NCBI RefSeq assembly: GCF_028858725.1
Contig: NC_084774.1
Span: 5,244,001-5,308,000, forward strand
Length of the DNA: 64,000 nucleotides
Reading direction: 5' to 3'
Source of the DNA: Colius striatus
Taxonomy: Eukaryota; Chordata; Aves; Coliiformes; Coliidae
Within the stretch, counting starts at the first letter, position 1. Each line of letters starts with the position of its first letter. Below the pieces are notes generated by a model, which worked only from the letters and a program-made list of their open reading frames with translations, was not told where the DNA came from and did no database searches. Below, in pieces: positions 41,401 to 54,079 of this stretch. Both the position numbers and the translations under genes were made by a program.

Positions 41401-44400
41401 AATCAGAAGTGGTTTTGATATTAAGAAGATGACCCACAAACTATGAAAATGCCAGCCAAACAGCAAAGGTATTTTTGAACACAATGAGCTATGGTTTTAT
41501 TTAATCATATGGCTGAAAGTCAAAAGAAAAAGAGAGCTGTGTGATAGGAGAAACAGAGCAGAAAAGGAAACAGGCAAAAATATAGAAAACAGCAAGAAAT
41601 GAATCCATTTAGGAAAATAACAAAGGAAAACTAAAATGAAATATTATATTGTCCATTTTCCAACCAGAGCAATCCCTACAAAAGAAATACAATTGTTGTA
41701 CAAATCTGGGTTGGAAGAAAAGCTCTGGTATTGCAAATGGCACTCAGATTACTTTTACGTTTCATATATTTTGACCATGTAACGCAACCGTTTCTTGGTA
41801 AACGTGCACAAAATCATATTGAATTGTGAGCAATAATGAAGGATTAGGCAGTTGGATATGTGTAGGATAGAATTACTGTTTTGGGACAGGCTGTAGAATG
41901 AACTTACAGAGAAAATTTCTTACAGAAAAAGAATTACAGCCCGATGTTTGAGGATAAATATTACCCCCCCTAAAGCAAGGGAAATCTAAAACCTTCAGAT
42001 CTTTCAGGACTTATAAAAACATCAGGAAAATAAAAGTTTTATTTCAATATTACAGAGTAATTTTGTTTACCTCACTTGGATGGGGAAAAAAACCATTTCC
42101 TAACCAATTGAAGCAGTGTAAAACCACAACTTAGGAAATGTACGCTTTTAAGGTTAAGATCACAGAGTAAAAGAGTGTGTAGAGGGAATGTAACATTTAA
42201 AATCATTTCACCAAAAAAGCTGAAATACAAATAGACTAAATGGAAAAGCAAAGTTTGCCACAACATGAAGAGTCAGACGCATCAAACGGAATGAAAACAA
42301 TCTAGATCAAGGGAAAGACGGAAAAAGTATTTGAAGTCAAGCAGAAAAATGGAGCAAATAAATTCAGAAATGCAAAAAGATAAAATATCAAAGTTAAGAG
42401 AGTTTTCAAACTTTGCTGCTTCCCAGACCAGAGAGATAGATCTGCAGGACTGATTCGAGCATAAAGGAAGACAAATATCCAGTGTCACGTAGTAGTAAAA
42501 CATGATCTTTTTAGTCCAAGTAATACAGTGGAGGTTAAATACCCTGTAAAAGAGGTTAAAGGTTTTGGTCCTACCTAAAGAGCAAGCTGTTGTCCTGCGC
42601 ATCAGGCCCTAATGAAAATCAATGCAGCTGGTCTCTCTCTTTCTGCTGATGTGCAGAGAACACAGGCAAAGTGTTCCAAGTCGTGTGAACTGCTGTTTGA
42701 CTGCTGAGCAGCCTGCTTTTAAATATGACCTCCTCCTGAAAGCAAGGCAGAAGAATTTATTAAATGTAAGATGACCAGATAATAATTAAGATAGACAGCC
42801 TATTCTTTTCTACTTTAATTTCTGCCTTTTCTTGGTGCCTTTTTAGAAATTTTTATTGTTTCTTTTTCGTTGTTGCTCTGAAAAAAATCTGTTGGAAAGT
42901 TGACCCCAGCCCCTCCTTCTCCCTGCATTTGGGAACCATGGGGTCAGTCCTGATCCAGCACTATCCAAACAAAGACATTTTCAGCTAGGTTTTTCTGATC
43001 CTGAGGTAGAAAAAAATAGATAAGAGGAACTTTTTCAGGGCTCATTACTGCGATTTCTTGTGTCTGGCAGTCTCGCTCCCTGGACAGATCATTATAAATG
43101 TTGGGCATATGCACAAGCAGCTTCTCAGCAGCTTCCTGAGCATGAGAGTAGCGGCAGTTTTGATTAACTTCACTCCACTGAGATAGTTTTGTGGAGCAAC
43201 TAAAAATAAGAACATGGTAGAGGATAGTTTTGGGGGTTTTTTTTGTGCTTGATAACTGCATGTATAAAAACCAGGTGAATTTACCATAACGTGGACACAA
43301 TTATTCAAAGCCTGTTAAATGTCCATTTATAATTTCAAGGGTGTAATAGACATTTGAACAGTATGAAACACTTCTGTTGTCTATTTTACATCCATCTACA
43401 TATCCTGTATGTCTTTCTATGCCTACTCAGCTAAGTAGTGAGGGTATATATAGAAACGAGTAATCATAAAGCTACTTAGCAACTCACAAGACAGCTCAAG
43501 TTTGCAGCCTAGAGCACAAACACTTTCTGTTGGAGTAAATGACAATGTGCCAACAGGTTTTTGGAAGTGAAATGATCGAATTTGATTTAACAGCGTCAAA
43601 TATCTTTGCATGAAAAAAGATGATGAAGGGGAGAAAGGCCTTGATATGAAAGAAAACTGAAGCTCCTTTGCATTTCTCTCTGTAATCTGTATTTTCTATA
43701 GACAGTTATTTAATATTCCTTCAGAATTTCATCAGGAATCTTCCCAGATCCAATAAAACCCTTCTTCTGAGAGATCTTTCTGTTATGAACGTTTTTTCTC
43801 AGTAAACCTCCTAAAATGTATTAGCTTATCTGAGAAAGACAACACTAAGATAACACAAGCTGACTTTACAGGAGTTAAAACATTTGCAAAAACACAGGGC
43901 CATGGGAATTGCTGCTTTGGAGTGGAACCACAGCTCCTCACAACCCACAGATTGGAAAAAATTGTAAACATCAAAGAATTGAAAGAACTTTTTTTACCTC
44001 CTCTGATTCAGGGCACTAACAGATTGTGAAATTGCTTTTGTTGGTGTTTTGAGCATTGTCTAGAACACAGCATATACTTTTTGCCATAAAAGGCTTTCAG
44101 ATTGCACCTATTCAGTCACAGGTTTCTTGTGAGAGGAAACTAAGATGCTCTGGACAGTATCTTTCTAGTAAATGAAGCCAACTCTTCACTGAGTACAGCC
44201 ATTTATTTGCTTGATTTCAAATACTCTGCTCTTGTGATTGTCCTGAAGGTCTGTCAAGACTGATTTCCTAGGGAACTCCTGTTGCCAGCAGTATTGTGTA
44301 GATATTCCACAAATAGGAATTGATTTTATTTACTTTTTTCTGTCCTCCATTAAAATATTTTCTCCAGTTTTGTACTGGGGTTTTACCGTTCCACTGTTAC

Positions 44401-47400
44401 AGCTTTAGTTCTCCTTTCTCATAGTGAAACACAACACTTAACAGACCACGGGCACACAATTTCTTCAAAAAGAACAAGACACAAATGTGAATGGTAAGAT
44501 TCCAAGGAGACAAAAAGCACAAAACAATGTGCCTTAAGCATGTACCTAATTTATTAAAGTGAATTAATTTATTCAGACACTGCCCATGGCCAAACAATGA
44601 TCATGGTCTTGGATGGTTTTTCTGTTTCAAGGTCATTTTGTTTTCAGTCTGAAGCCTAAAATATTTTTACTGAAGTCACAGATTTGTGAAGTCCAGATTT
44701 GTACAGAGGTGGTTAGAGTTGGAGAATAAATTTTGAATAAACCCCAGCTTTTCACAAAAGACTTATTAACCATGTAATATAATTATGGAAATAAAATGCT
44801 AAGGAGTATTGCTACTGCAGTAAATTGCAAGAAGTAATGTAGACTTTCAGCATTTAAATTCAATCCAACTAGAATAAGAAAGGGCTGTTAAGATCTTCTG
44901 GCTTCATACTGAGTAACCTCATGAATCAAAGCAAACTTTTGCATCCAAGATGTCTCTCTTTGCAAGAAAGTTTGGAGGAATGTGTTTTTCCATTCTGTGA
45001 CCTGATATTGTCAAAGGCAAATTTCTAAGTGCATTCAAAGAACTAGTAATTCATAGTTTAATACGTATATAGCTACACAATAAAGAGGTAACTAAGTCAC
45101 ACATTTCTAACACCCTTTTAATGTTCTCTACTATGCTGTGTTCTGCTGTAGTGTGGCAGTAATAATGAAAATAAGCATAACATAATGACATGACTTGTAC
45201 CGTGGAAGATTGGCACACTTAGGGCAATCTAACACACGTAGGCCATCGCTTGTAATCCTTTGAATGAGTAACTCACAGTCAGTTTGCTCATTTGATCTCA
45301 CAGGTGTGTAGATAACCTTACTTTAATTTTGTAATATTAATTTCAGTTACATCCAGTTTGAATGTTGCTCATTTGTTGTAGTTACAAATATGGTAAAGAC
45401 CTAAATGTTTTCAGCAACTATCATGTTTGATGTTAATATTATACCGCAGAACATCTGGAGTTTCTGTCCCTACTAAAGGAAATGCACTGTGCTTAGCCTC
45501 TGCTTTTCCAAAAAGCATCCAGAACGTTAGCTTGGGTCCTTGAGCACTTAGGGATAACCCATCAGCAGAATTCTCATGCAAAGGCAAGATATGTCCAGCA
45601 ATCAGAAATGTAGGCAAAAACATACATCTTCTGTGAGTTACCTGAATGTGCTCGAGATGCTTGAAAAATAACATTTAGGGGACCAGATGGAGTTGAACAT
45701 GAACAAAAATAACTGTGTAAGCCTCTCAGAATGGCTCTGAGAAGAAACCTAGAACAGCAGGAGGTAGACAAGCTTGCATGAGCATAAACAAATTCTGAGG
45801 CTTTTGAAAGGACAGATATTTTTCTCTTGGGTGATGAATGTGAAGCAGCACATTTGGTGGTAGAACTAGTTAAATTTTAGAGTTGTGGAATGTTGTCAGT
45901 TGTTAAAAGAAACATTTATCACAAGAAAAACTAACCTCAGCCATATTTTCCAATCGAAAGCATTTCAATTACCAAATTTTATGTGCTGATATTGGCAGGG
46001 GAATGAACAGTGTCAGCAATTTATTTTCTTTTGAAAATGCTGCTCTTATTCCATTTCAAGTTTGAACTCAAAATGTTCTGATTTTATCTTTTTTTCATTT
46101 TCCATTTGAAATTAAAAAATCACTTTGTCAAAACTTCCCAGAAAGGAAAATCTACTTTTCAGACACTGCTGTTAACCTGAATTAGGGACAAATTCTGCTC
46201 TTAGCTGCTACCCCAGCCCTGAGGCACTTTGTTTACATCTTACTGTACTGTAGGCATTTATGGGATGTAATTATTTTTCTCATTTAAAAATAAGGAAATC
46301 CCAGGGATTTTTTTTTGTGCTGCTTCAAAATGAAACTCAGCTGTAACTCTGGACAATGGTTTAGGTTGTAATGCACAATGCAGGAAGCCTGGTTTCATTC
46401 ACAGTATCAGCCATTGCAGCCTTGTGAAAAATTTGGAGTGTATGTGCATTTCTGTGCCTTTCTCTTCTCTGATCTCAGCCAGTGTTTCATTTTCTCTCAA
46501 ATTGGCTCATTAGATTTTCTATTGTTGTAAGTTTACAAAAAAAATTAAAGGTATTTATTTTGCCTTTTACTTTTCCCCCATATTTCTTTGTTCTTTCTGC
46601 AGTTGGTACATCTTGGGCTTTCATCGTCTTCTTCTGTACTCTCATGAATGCACTCTTCTATGACATTTTCCATGCTTCTATTTCTATCCATTTCCTTTTC
46701 TTCTCTTTGATATATTTCCAGACTCTGTTTTCTGTCTTTCCTTTATGCATCTTAATTTTTCATGATCTGTGCTTCTTGCTCTCTCTCAGTTTCCCCCATG
46801 TTGTCATCCTCTCCATCTCTCAGAATTTCTTCTGGCTCCCTTACAATAACCTTCATCATCGTTTCTTAACCCCAACATGTACCATTGTGTGACACTCTGA
46901 CCCTTTCATCTCTACCTTCTACCTCTACCTGGTACCATGTGCACATCTTCCTGCAGATGGTATTAGTTGCATCAGGACTAGGACAAGACAAGAGAAGGAG
47001 TTTTTCTCCTGTTCTCATGAGGTTATGAGTGTGGTCTGTTTGCCATTCAGACAAGGATTAGTGTGCATACATCATCTGCAAAGTCTAATGAACAGTCTGT
47101 GAATAGTTACAGATCATTTTCTTTAACTGGCTCACAATTCTTATAATGGGATTTGTTGTCTTTCATGAGTATGAGAGAACAGACTCCTCTTGGAAGTGTC
47201 TCTGTAATTTTGAAGTTGTGTTTGTGTGACAAAAAGCAGGCTAATTAATCCTTGTTTTGCTGCACTGATACAGCACAATAATGTAACATTTATCTTTTCT
47301 TCTTCTCAGTTGCAAATGCTTTTATTGGGAAACCATTGCTGTTCTGAAAATGTCTGCAATTTGGTTTAAGACCTTTTTTAAAAAATATATGAATAAAAGA

Positions 47401-48249
47401 GTTAGAAGCCCAGCTTAAATAGAAATTGCTGTAATTTACAAGACTCTCACAGCTTCTCTCATTACTTTTTGTTGCTAGGAAATTCGTCACTCTCACGATG
47501 ATCTAAACTCTTTCAGCCAGATTTCACCCTATTTATTTACCTGTTGCCCTAATTTTTAGAACATTGTAATCAATATGAGATGTGATTTTTCTTTGCAATT
47601 TAAATGCTTTGTTTCTCAGAGAAGAGAAATATGGAGGCTGTGTTGATCGTAAAAATATTACAAATGTCACAGCTTTTGGAGTAGAACAATACTAGGCAAA
47701 ATATTGACTGAAAAAACTTAAAACATAATCAATACCATCTTTTTAAAATATTTAATAATGCAACCACCCATGAACAATTAATTAAAACTTTTTATTTCCT
47801 CTCATACTTAATCAGAAAGGGGCATGACTAAAGGCTATATATTTAAAAGTCGTGTTATAAATTTCTTTGTCTTGCTCCTGCTTCCATAGAAATAAGTGGT
47901 AAAATCTTGGAGAACATGTCCTTAGTTAAAAATGTGTTCTCTTGCCTGAGAAATAAAGGTAGCAAGAGCAAAACAGAAGAGAGCATTAGGAATAATGTAG
48001 GGCATTAAGAAAGAATTTCTTATTATTTTCCTTTTCCTTTATTTTCCTCTTTTTCCTCTTTTTTTCTCCTTTTGTCTTAAAGCTACTGGAAATGAAGATT
48101 GTTGATATAATTGCTGTACAATAAATGATCTGAGCTTGCCATCTTCCTTCAAAAAATGGAGTCAATGTCCTGAGAAACTTGCTAGAATTAGTGTTATGTC
48201 ATAAAAGGACTTTAATGTTTGTGCAGGAGACACAAAACTGCACACGTGA
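38456..48249. other. Repeat-poor ASIP upstream region
   Basis: About 9.8 kb in which I recognise no gene and no CR1 or LTR. It contains a 49-bp tandem duplication at 38,575-38,672, an A-rich stretch near 41,515-41,650 and a T/C-rich stretch near 46,470-46,870. It could carry ASIP noncoding exons or enhancers, but nothing proves it. Confidence 0.55.
38575..38672. repeat. Two-copy 49-bp tandem duplication
   Basis: The block CATCCTAAACTAGAGCAGTT followed by CTGA-GCAGGTTAATCTTT occurs at 38,583 and again at 38,632, a period of 49. The two copies differ at very few bases. Confidence 0.9.
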
Positions 48250-48597
48250 GACTGCAGGGGGATCTCATTAATATTTGTAAGTATCTAAAGGATGTCAGGA
48301 GGTTAGGACATCCCTGTTTTCTATTCTATCTAGCAACAGGACAAGGGGTAATGGGATGAAGCTGGAACACAAAAAGTTCCATTTAAACATAAGGAAAAAC
48401 TCTTTCCCTGTGAGGTGAGGGAGCCCTGGCACAGGCTGCCCAGGGAGGGTGTGGAGGCTCCTTCCTTGGAGGTCTTCAAGACACACCTGGACATGTTCCT
48501 ATGCAACCTGATCTAGGTGGGACCTGCCTCTGCAGGGTGGTTGGACTGGATGATCTCTAAAGGTCCCTTCCAACCGCCACTATTCTATGATTCTATG
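48250..48597 (+). mobile_element. CR1 LINE 3' fragment
   Basis: It contains the end of CR1 ORF2 and 3'UTR (GGAACACAAAAAGTTCCATT, GGGTGTGGAGGCTCCTTCCT) and ends TATTCTATGATTCTATG. It is close in sequence to 8,326-10,381. Confidence 0.93.
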
Positions 48598-50039
48598 TTT
48601 AAAGACCTATTCATTAAATTCCTCAAATGTTCAGAACTCCTACATTATTTTCTATTCAAGAAAAACAATGAACATCTGATCCTTGTTAATCCCATTAGTA
48701 TTTAAAGATTTCAGAGTTTTTATGCACATTTAAAAACACCTAAACATCTAGAATATATAATGTTTATAAGTCAGAATTGCTGGTACTGGAAAAGGGCACA
48801 AAAAAATTTTGGAAATGGCTTAAAAAACCTGATGCAACGAAATCACTCCTGAAATGGGAAATAAGATCTCTCCAAAACAAAGAAATACCTTATTTTTATT
48901 AATATAAACAATATAAAGTGCACTGTATAATAAATATAGATATAGAGCAACAAATCTATAAGTATAAAATGCATATTTTATATGTATATAAATATAGAGC
49001 ACATATTTTACATTACATATACTAAACATATTGTGTTTATTTTATTCTATTCTATTTTTATTCTATTTATTTATTATATTTATTTTTCTATAAAATAGAC
49101 CTTTAGAAACTCTAAAAGCAGTAAAAGTTTGTTTTGTATGACAAAATATTTATAAGTCTTAACTGTTGAGTTTCTAAATGGAAAATAATCATTTGAAAGG
49201 CAGAAAAACCTCACAAAAGAGAACTGTAGAAATTAGTGTTTTCATTTAGCTAAATTTTCTTGTCTCCTTTTTAAAGTATATTCATTTTTTATCTCACAAG
49301 AATTGGTGAGTAGTTACTACCCTTTGTGTTTCAAATGACCAGTGCTATTTATTATTTTAAAAGTAAATGATATCCGTACATATAAGCAGATTGTTTAAAA
49401 CATGGCTTTCTCTGTATTTCCATTTTTACTTGCTAAGCAAATCCATGTCACACCTTCAGTTATCATTGGAGCTAAAACTTCCTGTAACATGTTGTTGTAA
49501 TTTAGAAAAACTGTAAAAACAAAATGGAGTTATGAATAAAAGCAAAGCATCCACTCAAATAAAAAAGGATTTACTCACCAAGGCCATGTACTTCCAGCTG
49601 GATTTGGAAACCACAGCTGAAGTACATTGACTGCAGTTTCTTTTTCCTCATTGCGAGAATTTACTGCAAGTTAAGTGAAGGAAATCCTGATAAGTCCTTT
49701 GATTTATCTGAAGATTCTGAGGTAACTCAGCTTCTAAGGCTTTTCTGTACATTTATCTTTCTTTGAAAAAAAAAAAACACAGACCTTTTTTTCTTCTTTT
49801 ATTTTTGTTAAAAAGAAACCCCCAAAGAAAAGGAGATAACTGTAAAAACTGCTGCGGCATTAATGTGTCCTGGCATTGTGGAATCAGCCAAAGGACAGCA
49901 AAGAACAGTAAGATTTGCTCAGTACACATTGCTTAGTTGTGTTAAGAATGACCCTCCAAACATATCTACCATATAACTTTCTCACAGGACTTTGTCTGTG
50001 TTTCTAACATTCTGGTTCTGTTTCTTCTTCATATATATT
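48598..50039. other. Unassigned, AT-rich
   Basis: No gene was recognised. It includes the low-complexity stretch at 48,890-49,090. Confidence 0.5.
48890..49090. repeat. AT-rich low-complexity stretch
   Basis: Runs of TATA, AATATA and TTTTATTCTATTC-like units, with two similar AAATATAGA...GAGCA segments near 48,930 and 48,990. It is simple-sequence DNA. Confidence 0.8.
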
Positions 50040-50555
50040 AGAATCATAGAATGGTAGGGGTTGGAGGGAACTTACAAAGACCATCTTGTACAACCCCCAT
50101 ACTCAAGCAGGTCGACCTAGATCAGGTCACACAGGAACGTGTTCAGGTGGGTTTTGAAGACCTCCCAAGAAGGAGCCTCCACACCCTCCCTGGGCAGCCT
50201 GGGCCAGGGCTCCCTCACCCTCACAGTAAAGAAGTTTTTCCTTAAGTGGTAATTTTTGTGTTCCAGCTTTTGTCCATTACTCCTAGTCCTATCACTTTTA
50301 GATAGCAGAAAAAAGTGTCACCCCCACCTCTTGATATGCACCTTTCAAATACTTGTAAATATTAATGAATCCCCCCTCAGTCTCCTCTTGTCCATGCTAA
50401 AGAGCCCCAGATCCCACAGCCTTTCTTCATAAGATGCTCCAGTACCCTCAGCATCTTGGTGGCCCTGTGCTGGACTCTAGAAGTTCTCTGTCCCTCTTGA
50501 GCTGAGGAGCCCAGAATGGGACATAGGACTCCAGATGAGGCCTCACCAGGGCAGA
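50040..50555 (-). mobile_element. CR1 LINE 3' fragment
   Basis: It begins in reverse at AGAATCATAGAATGGTAGGG and continues with AGAAGGAGCCTCCACACCCT and the ORF2 end. It is 5'-truncated in ORF2 at about 50,555. Confidence 0.93.
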
Positions 50556-50726
50556 GTAGAGAGGGAACAGATCCACCCCTGAAGGAACAACAATGCCTAG
50601 GGAAGAAGAGAGTGATTGCAGCTTGGCTGTGGTTCCCCTTCATCTCCTGTGCCTAAAATAGACAACGTAGCACTGTCACGGCCTGGAGACAGAAGATGGG
50701 GCAATGACACTGCAGGGTCAAGCAGG

Positions 50727-50784
50727 AGAGTTGGACTGGATGATCTTTCCAGGTCCCTTCCAGCTCTTGAGATTCTGTGATTGC
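50727..50784 (+). mobile_element. CR1 LINE 3' tail
   Basis: GAGTTGGACTGGATGATCTT followed by AGGTCCCTTCCAGCTCTTGA and GATTCTGTGATTG is a tail-only CR1 copy. Confidence 0.85.
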
Positions 50785-52784
50785 AGAAAAGGATGTGACT
50801 TGACTACATAAAGCACAGGATGAGGCACAAATGTACCATAATTAACATTATGACTGTATGAGTGCTTGGTTTTAACATGTGGTTAGCATTGTGGTACTGC
50901 TGTGCTGTTGGTGCATCATCCATCCTTGCACTGAAAGTGTTGTGGGCCATACACCATACAACAGCGGTTAAGGCCATGCCTGGGCAGTGCTTACTGTGGG
51001 CTTCAAGGATGTGGTCAAAAGTCTATCATGTTGGAGAGCATTTAGAAGAGCACGTGGCATTTTGCACAGCCTGATTCATGAGCTGTTCGTGTTGTAAAAG
51101 CCAAACTTACAGAAAAGAAAGATGCTGATAGTACTACAAGACTTGTAATCCTTTACCCCTCTGTGTCATTTCCTTGGTCATCGTCCTCCATTGTGTGAGT
51201 AGAGAGGCTGGTCTTCACAGCAAACAAATGAACCTCAAATTGATGAGCATCAAGTGGATGATGCCAGGACAACAGGCGAGGAAGAAGTCTGGAGCTACAG
51301 CATCCAAATGAATTACTGCTTCCCTGGTGGCTGGAAATGACGTTTTGGTGAAGTGAGCTCTGCTTCTACAAGACCTGCTTGCCTGATGGCCCATCTGCCT
51401 CTGCTAACAGGGCCCAGGATAGGTTCTTCTCCTTCATTTCCCTTTCTGCAGCTCTGCCTTTTCAATGTAAAGGTATTTATTTGAATGGAATTTTTTATTC
51501 AGCAGTTACTAACCATGAATAAGCACTGCAGTCTTGAAAACCTTCTCCTCATTTTTAATGCATGCAAAACCTTTAAAATCAATTTTTGCTAGTGTCATGA
51601 TAGCAGTAGTGGGCTGAAAGCACTGTCCATGGAGAGCTATGTCCAGAGTGTACTACACACAGCCTGCGAGAACAGGTCAGTCAATGGTAAGTATGGGGAC
51701 TCGCACTACACATGAAAGCAATCCAATTAAGTTTTCCCAAGAAGGAAATAAGAAAACAGAATAGCTTGAAGAAGATAAATGCTTGAAGACTGGGACTTTT
51801 AAAAAGATGACAAAGTAAAGTCTTGGAAATTATTTCTTCTCAGAAATCTCTAGGGTCATTTTCTTAAGTTTTAGGCTGTGCAGACTCTTGTCATATATCT
51901 TCAATGGCTGGAAGCAAAGGCTGTCAGTAGAGGAAAATACTCTCTATTGTCTAGTTCTAGAGAACCAAGAACAGTTAGTACTGAATTTACACTTTAACTA
52001 AGTTTACATTTGGCTATGTGGCCATGTCAAATCCTTGATTCGTTTTTCAAAGGAAATTATGTAATTTCACTTCCTTCCTAGTATTTTCTCTGGTTTTTGC
52101 TCTTATTTCAGTTTATCTGGATTGCATCAGGTTGAACCTGGCCTAACATATGGCTGGCACATAGCCTTGCCAGAATCAACTAGAGCCTCCTCACAATTGT
52201 CTGAAACTTACAATTCTCAGCTTAATATGACAGGAATCTCATATAGGGAATTTGATTGTATCTTTGCCAAATATGCATCTTAAGTTGTATTTTAGAAGAA
52301 AATTAAGCTGAGAAAGGCACTGACACGTTTTTGTCACTGAGACTACTATTAGCAAAGACTGTTTTATCTAGCAGTGTTTTAATTCTGACTGCATGACATA
52401 TGTTGAAAAATGAAAATAACTTTATTGTAAAAAATTAGAATGAATTGTGGAACATGAGGATGAATTGCAACTTACTAAAGCTGAACATTGGTGTGAGTGC
52501 CCAAAGCAAGGGTTACAAAGCACAGGGTTACAGGTTACAAAGACTGTGACAAGGAGATAAGCCAGAAGAAGGGGAAGATAATTGTCCTCCTTGAATTTAA
52601 CAAAAGACTGGCAGCACTGAGGACACCCAAGTGCAGGTAAAGTAAGCCAATTTAAAATCTGCTTAAAACTGCCATCCCTGGAGACTGACAAAGGAACAAG
52701 AAGATCCTATACTCAAATACCACTATTGGACCACGCTGTCACAAGAGGGGAAGGGAACTTAGATGATCAAGGTATAATAACCCA
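50785..52784. other. Unassigned
   Basis: No recognised gene or repeat. The 3' half of env and the 3' LTR of the ERV to the right would be expected here if it were complete, but I do not see them. Confidence 0.5.
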
Positions 52785-52990
52785 AGGATTTCTTGGTTCA
52801 GAAGCTTCCTGGGCACTGAAGTCAAACTGACAGGCCTGTAATTTCCCAGATCATCCTTCCTGAGTGTTATATTGACTGACTTCCAATTAGGTGACCTGAT
52901 AAATGATGGACAGTGGCTTGGTGAGCACCCCTGCCAGTTCCCTTGGCACTCTAGGGCATACCCCATCCAGCCCCATAGATTTGTGCACAC
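52785..52990 (-). mobile_element. CR1 LINE reverse transcriptase fragment
   Basis: The minus-strand frame has KDDLGNYRPVSLTSVPRKLL, matching the CR1 RT motif NYRPVSLTS, preceded by text matching the GPDGIHPRVL region. It has no 3' end. It lies at the point where the ERV env remnant stops. Confidence 0.75.
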
Positions 52991-53425
52991 CAATGTGGAA
53001 CATTGGGTTCACAGGAAACACTTTCATTCTTTTCTTTTGCTTCAATCAGATTCACAGTCAAAGTTCCCCAGGGAACTAATTCCCCTGCTGCCCAGGGTAT
53101 AGGCAGACAAGCAGTGATTTGTGACACTTTCTGTAAACTTACAAATTCCTTGATTAAGCTTGTCATTAAATTTTCCTCTTGGGTTTTGTGTGGTACAGAC
53201 ACCTGTTCACTGTCTATTTCCTTATTTATATCTTGTTTTTTCCTAATCAGGTTGACACATGTTGCTTGTATTGATTCATCTACATTTACTCATTGGATCA
53301 TGGGTTTGAATCTGAGTATCATTAGTCACCCACACTAGGCCTGATGGCGATCTTTCCTCCATCCATGTCTGCACCATCACAGACTGTAAAAGTAACAGAA
53401 AAAGAAAATACAGACAGTTAATCAT
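52991..53425 (-). pseudogene. env: Class I ERV env remnant (second provirus)
   Basis: A minus-strand ATG at 53,423-53,425 overlaps the end of the integrase frame by 8 bases. It opens a hydrophobic leader (MINCLYFLFLLLLQ), followed by a surface-subunit-like stretch and a stop. A further open stretch in another frame (ITACLPIPWAAGELVPWG) continues to about 52,991. Env is assigned from the position after pol, the overlapping start and the leader; the surface sequence itself is not recognised with confidence. It is truncated, with no transmembrane subunit seen, and frameshifted. Confidence 0.5.
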
Positions 53426-53652
53426 GTTTCAGAGTCAACTGTAAAGTTTTTGGGTCTCCTACTACTCTGCAGCTTGAGGATGGTGCTTTCTTCACTCTGG
53501 TATAGTGGATCTAGGTATCTGATTCAGAGATTTTGATTGCAGTGAATGTTGTCAGTAACACTTGATAAAGTGTCTCACTTTTCTTGTGAGTGCTCAGTTG
53601 TCTATGACTTTATGTAGATGTAATTTTCAGGATGAAAGTTATCACATACTCT
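53423..53652 (-). pseudogene. pol: Class I ERV integrase C-terminal end (second provirus)
   Basis: The minus strand is similar to the integrase C-terminal region of the other ERV (58,740-58,960), with a shared TTTTGAT-GCAGT-A-GTTGTCAG stretch and the ending IHYTRVKKAP. It is separated from the rest of integrase by a CR1. The frame ends in TAA, overlapping the env ATG. Confidence 0.75.
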
Positions 53653-54015
53653 TAAGGGTTGGAAGGGACCTCGAAAGATCATCTAGTCCAACCCCCCAGC
53701 CAGAGCAGGACCACCTACACAGATCACCCAGGAACTCTTCCAGGTGGGTTTGGAATGTCTCCAGAGAAGGAGATTCAACAACCCATCTGGGCAGCCTGTT
53801 CCAGTGCTCCCTCACCTGAACAGTGAAGAAATTCTTCCTTGTATTTCTTTGGAACCTCTTCTGCTCCAGCTTGTCCCCGTTGCCCCTTCACTGGCCATCA
53901 CTGAGAACAGCCTGGCTCCATCCTCCTGACACCCACTCTTTTCATATCTGTAAATGTTAATGAGGTCACCCCTCAGTCTCCTCTTCTCCAAGGAGGATTT
54001 TCCAAGGTCAGAGGT
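53653..54015 (-). mobile_element. CR1 LINE inserted in ERV integrase
   Basis: In reverse it shows GGGTTGGAAGGGACCTCGAA, CCAACCCCCCAGCCAGAGCA and GCAGCCTGTTCCAGTGCTCC, a CR1 subfamily different from the dominant one here. It interrupts the retroviral pol, so it is younger than the provirus. Confidence 0.92.
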
Positions 54016-54079
54016 CAGTGCCACACCACTATGCTCGGGAGTTTGGCTAAAGTTTTTCCAAAATTTTCCAAGTTTTTCC

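Noticed and set aside
42944..43308. Possible EIF2S2 or other coding exon
   Set aside because: The translation does not resemble EIF2S2, the next gene expected beyond ASIP, and no splice sites frame it.
46482..46892. 136-codon hydrophobic open frame
   Set aside because: It comes from T/C-rich low-complexity DNA, which naturally reads as Phe/Leu/Ser; not a membrane protein gene on this evidence.
52422..52691. Possible env transmembrane region downstream of the ERV
   Set aside because: The minus-strand frame has a hydrophobic patch but no recognisable fusion peptide, immunosuppressive-domain or CX6CC motif.
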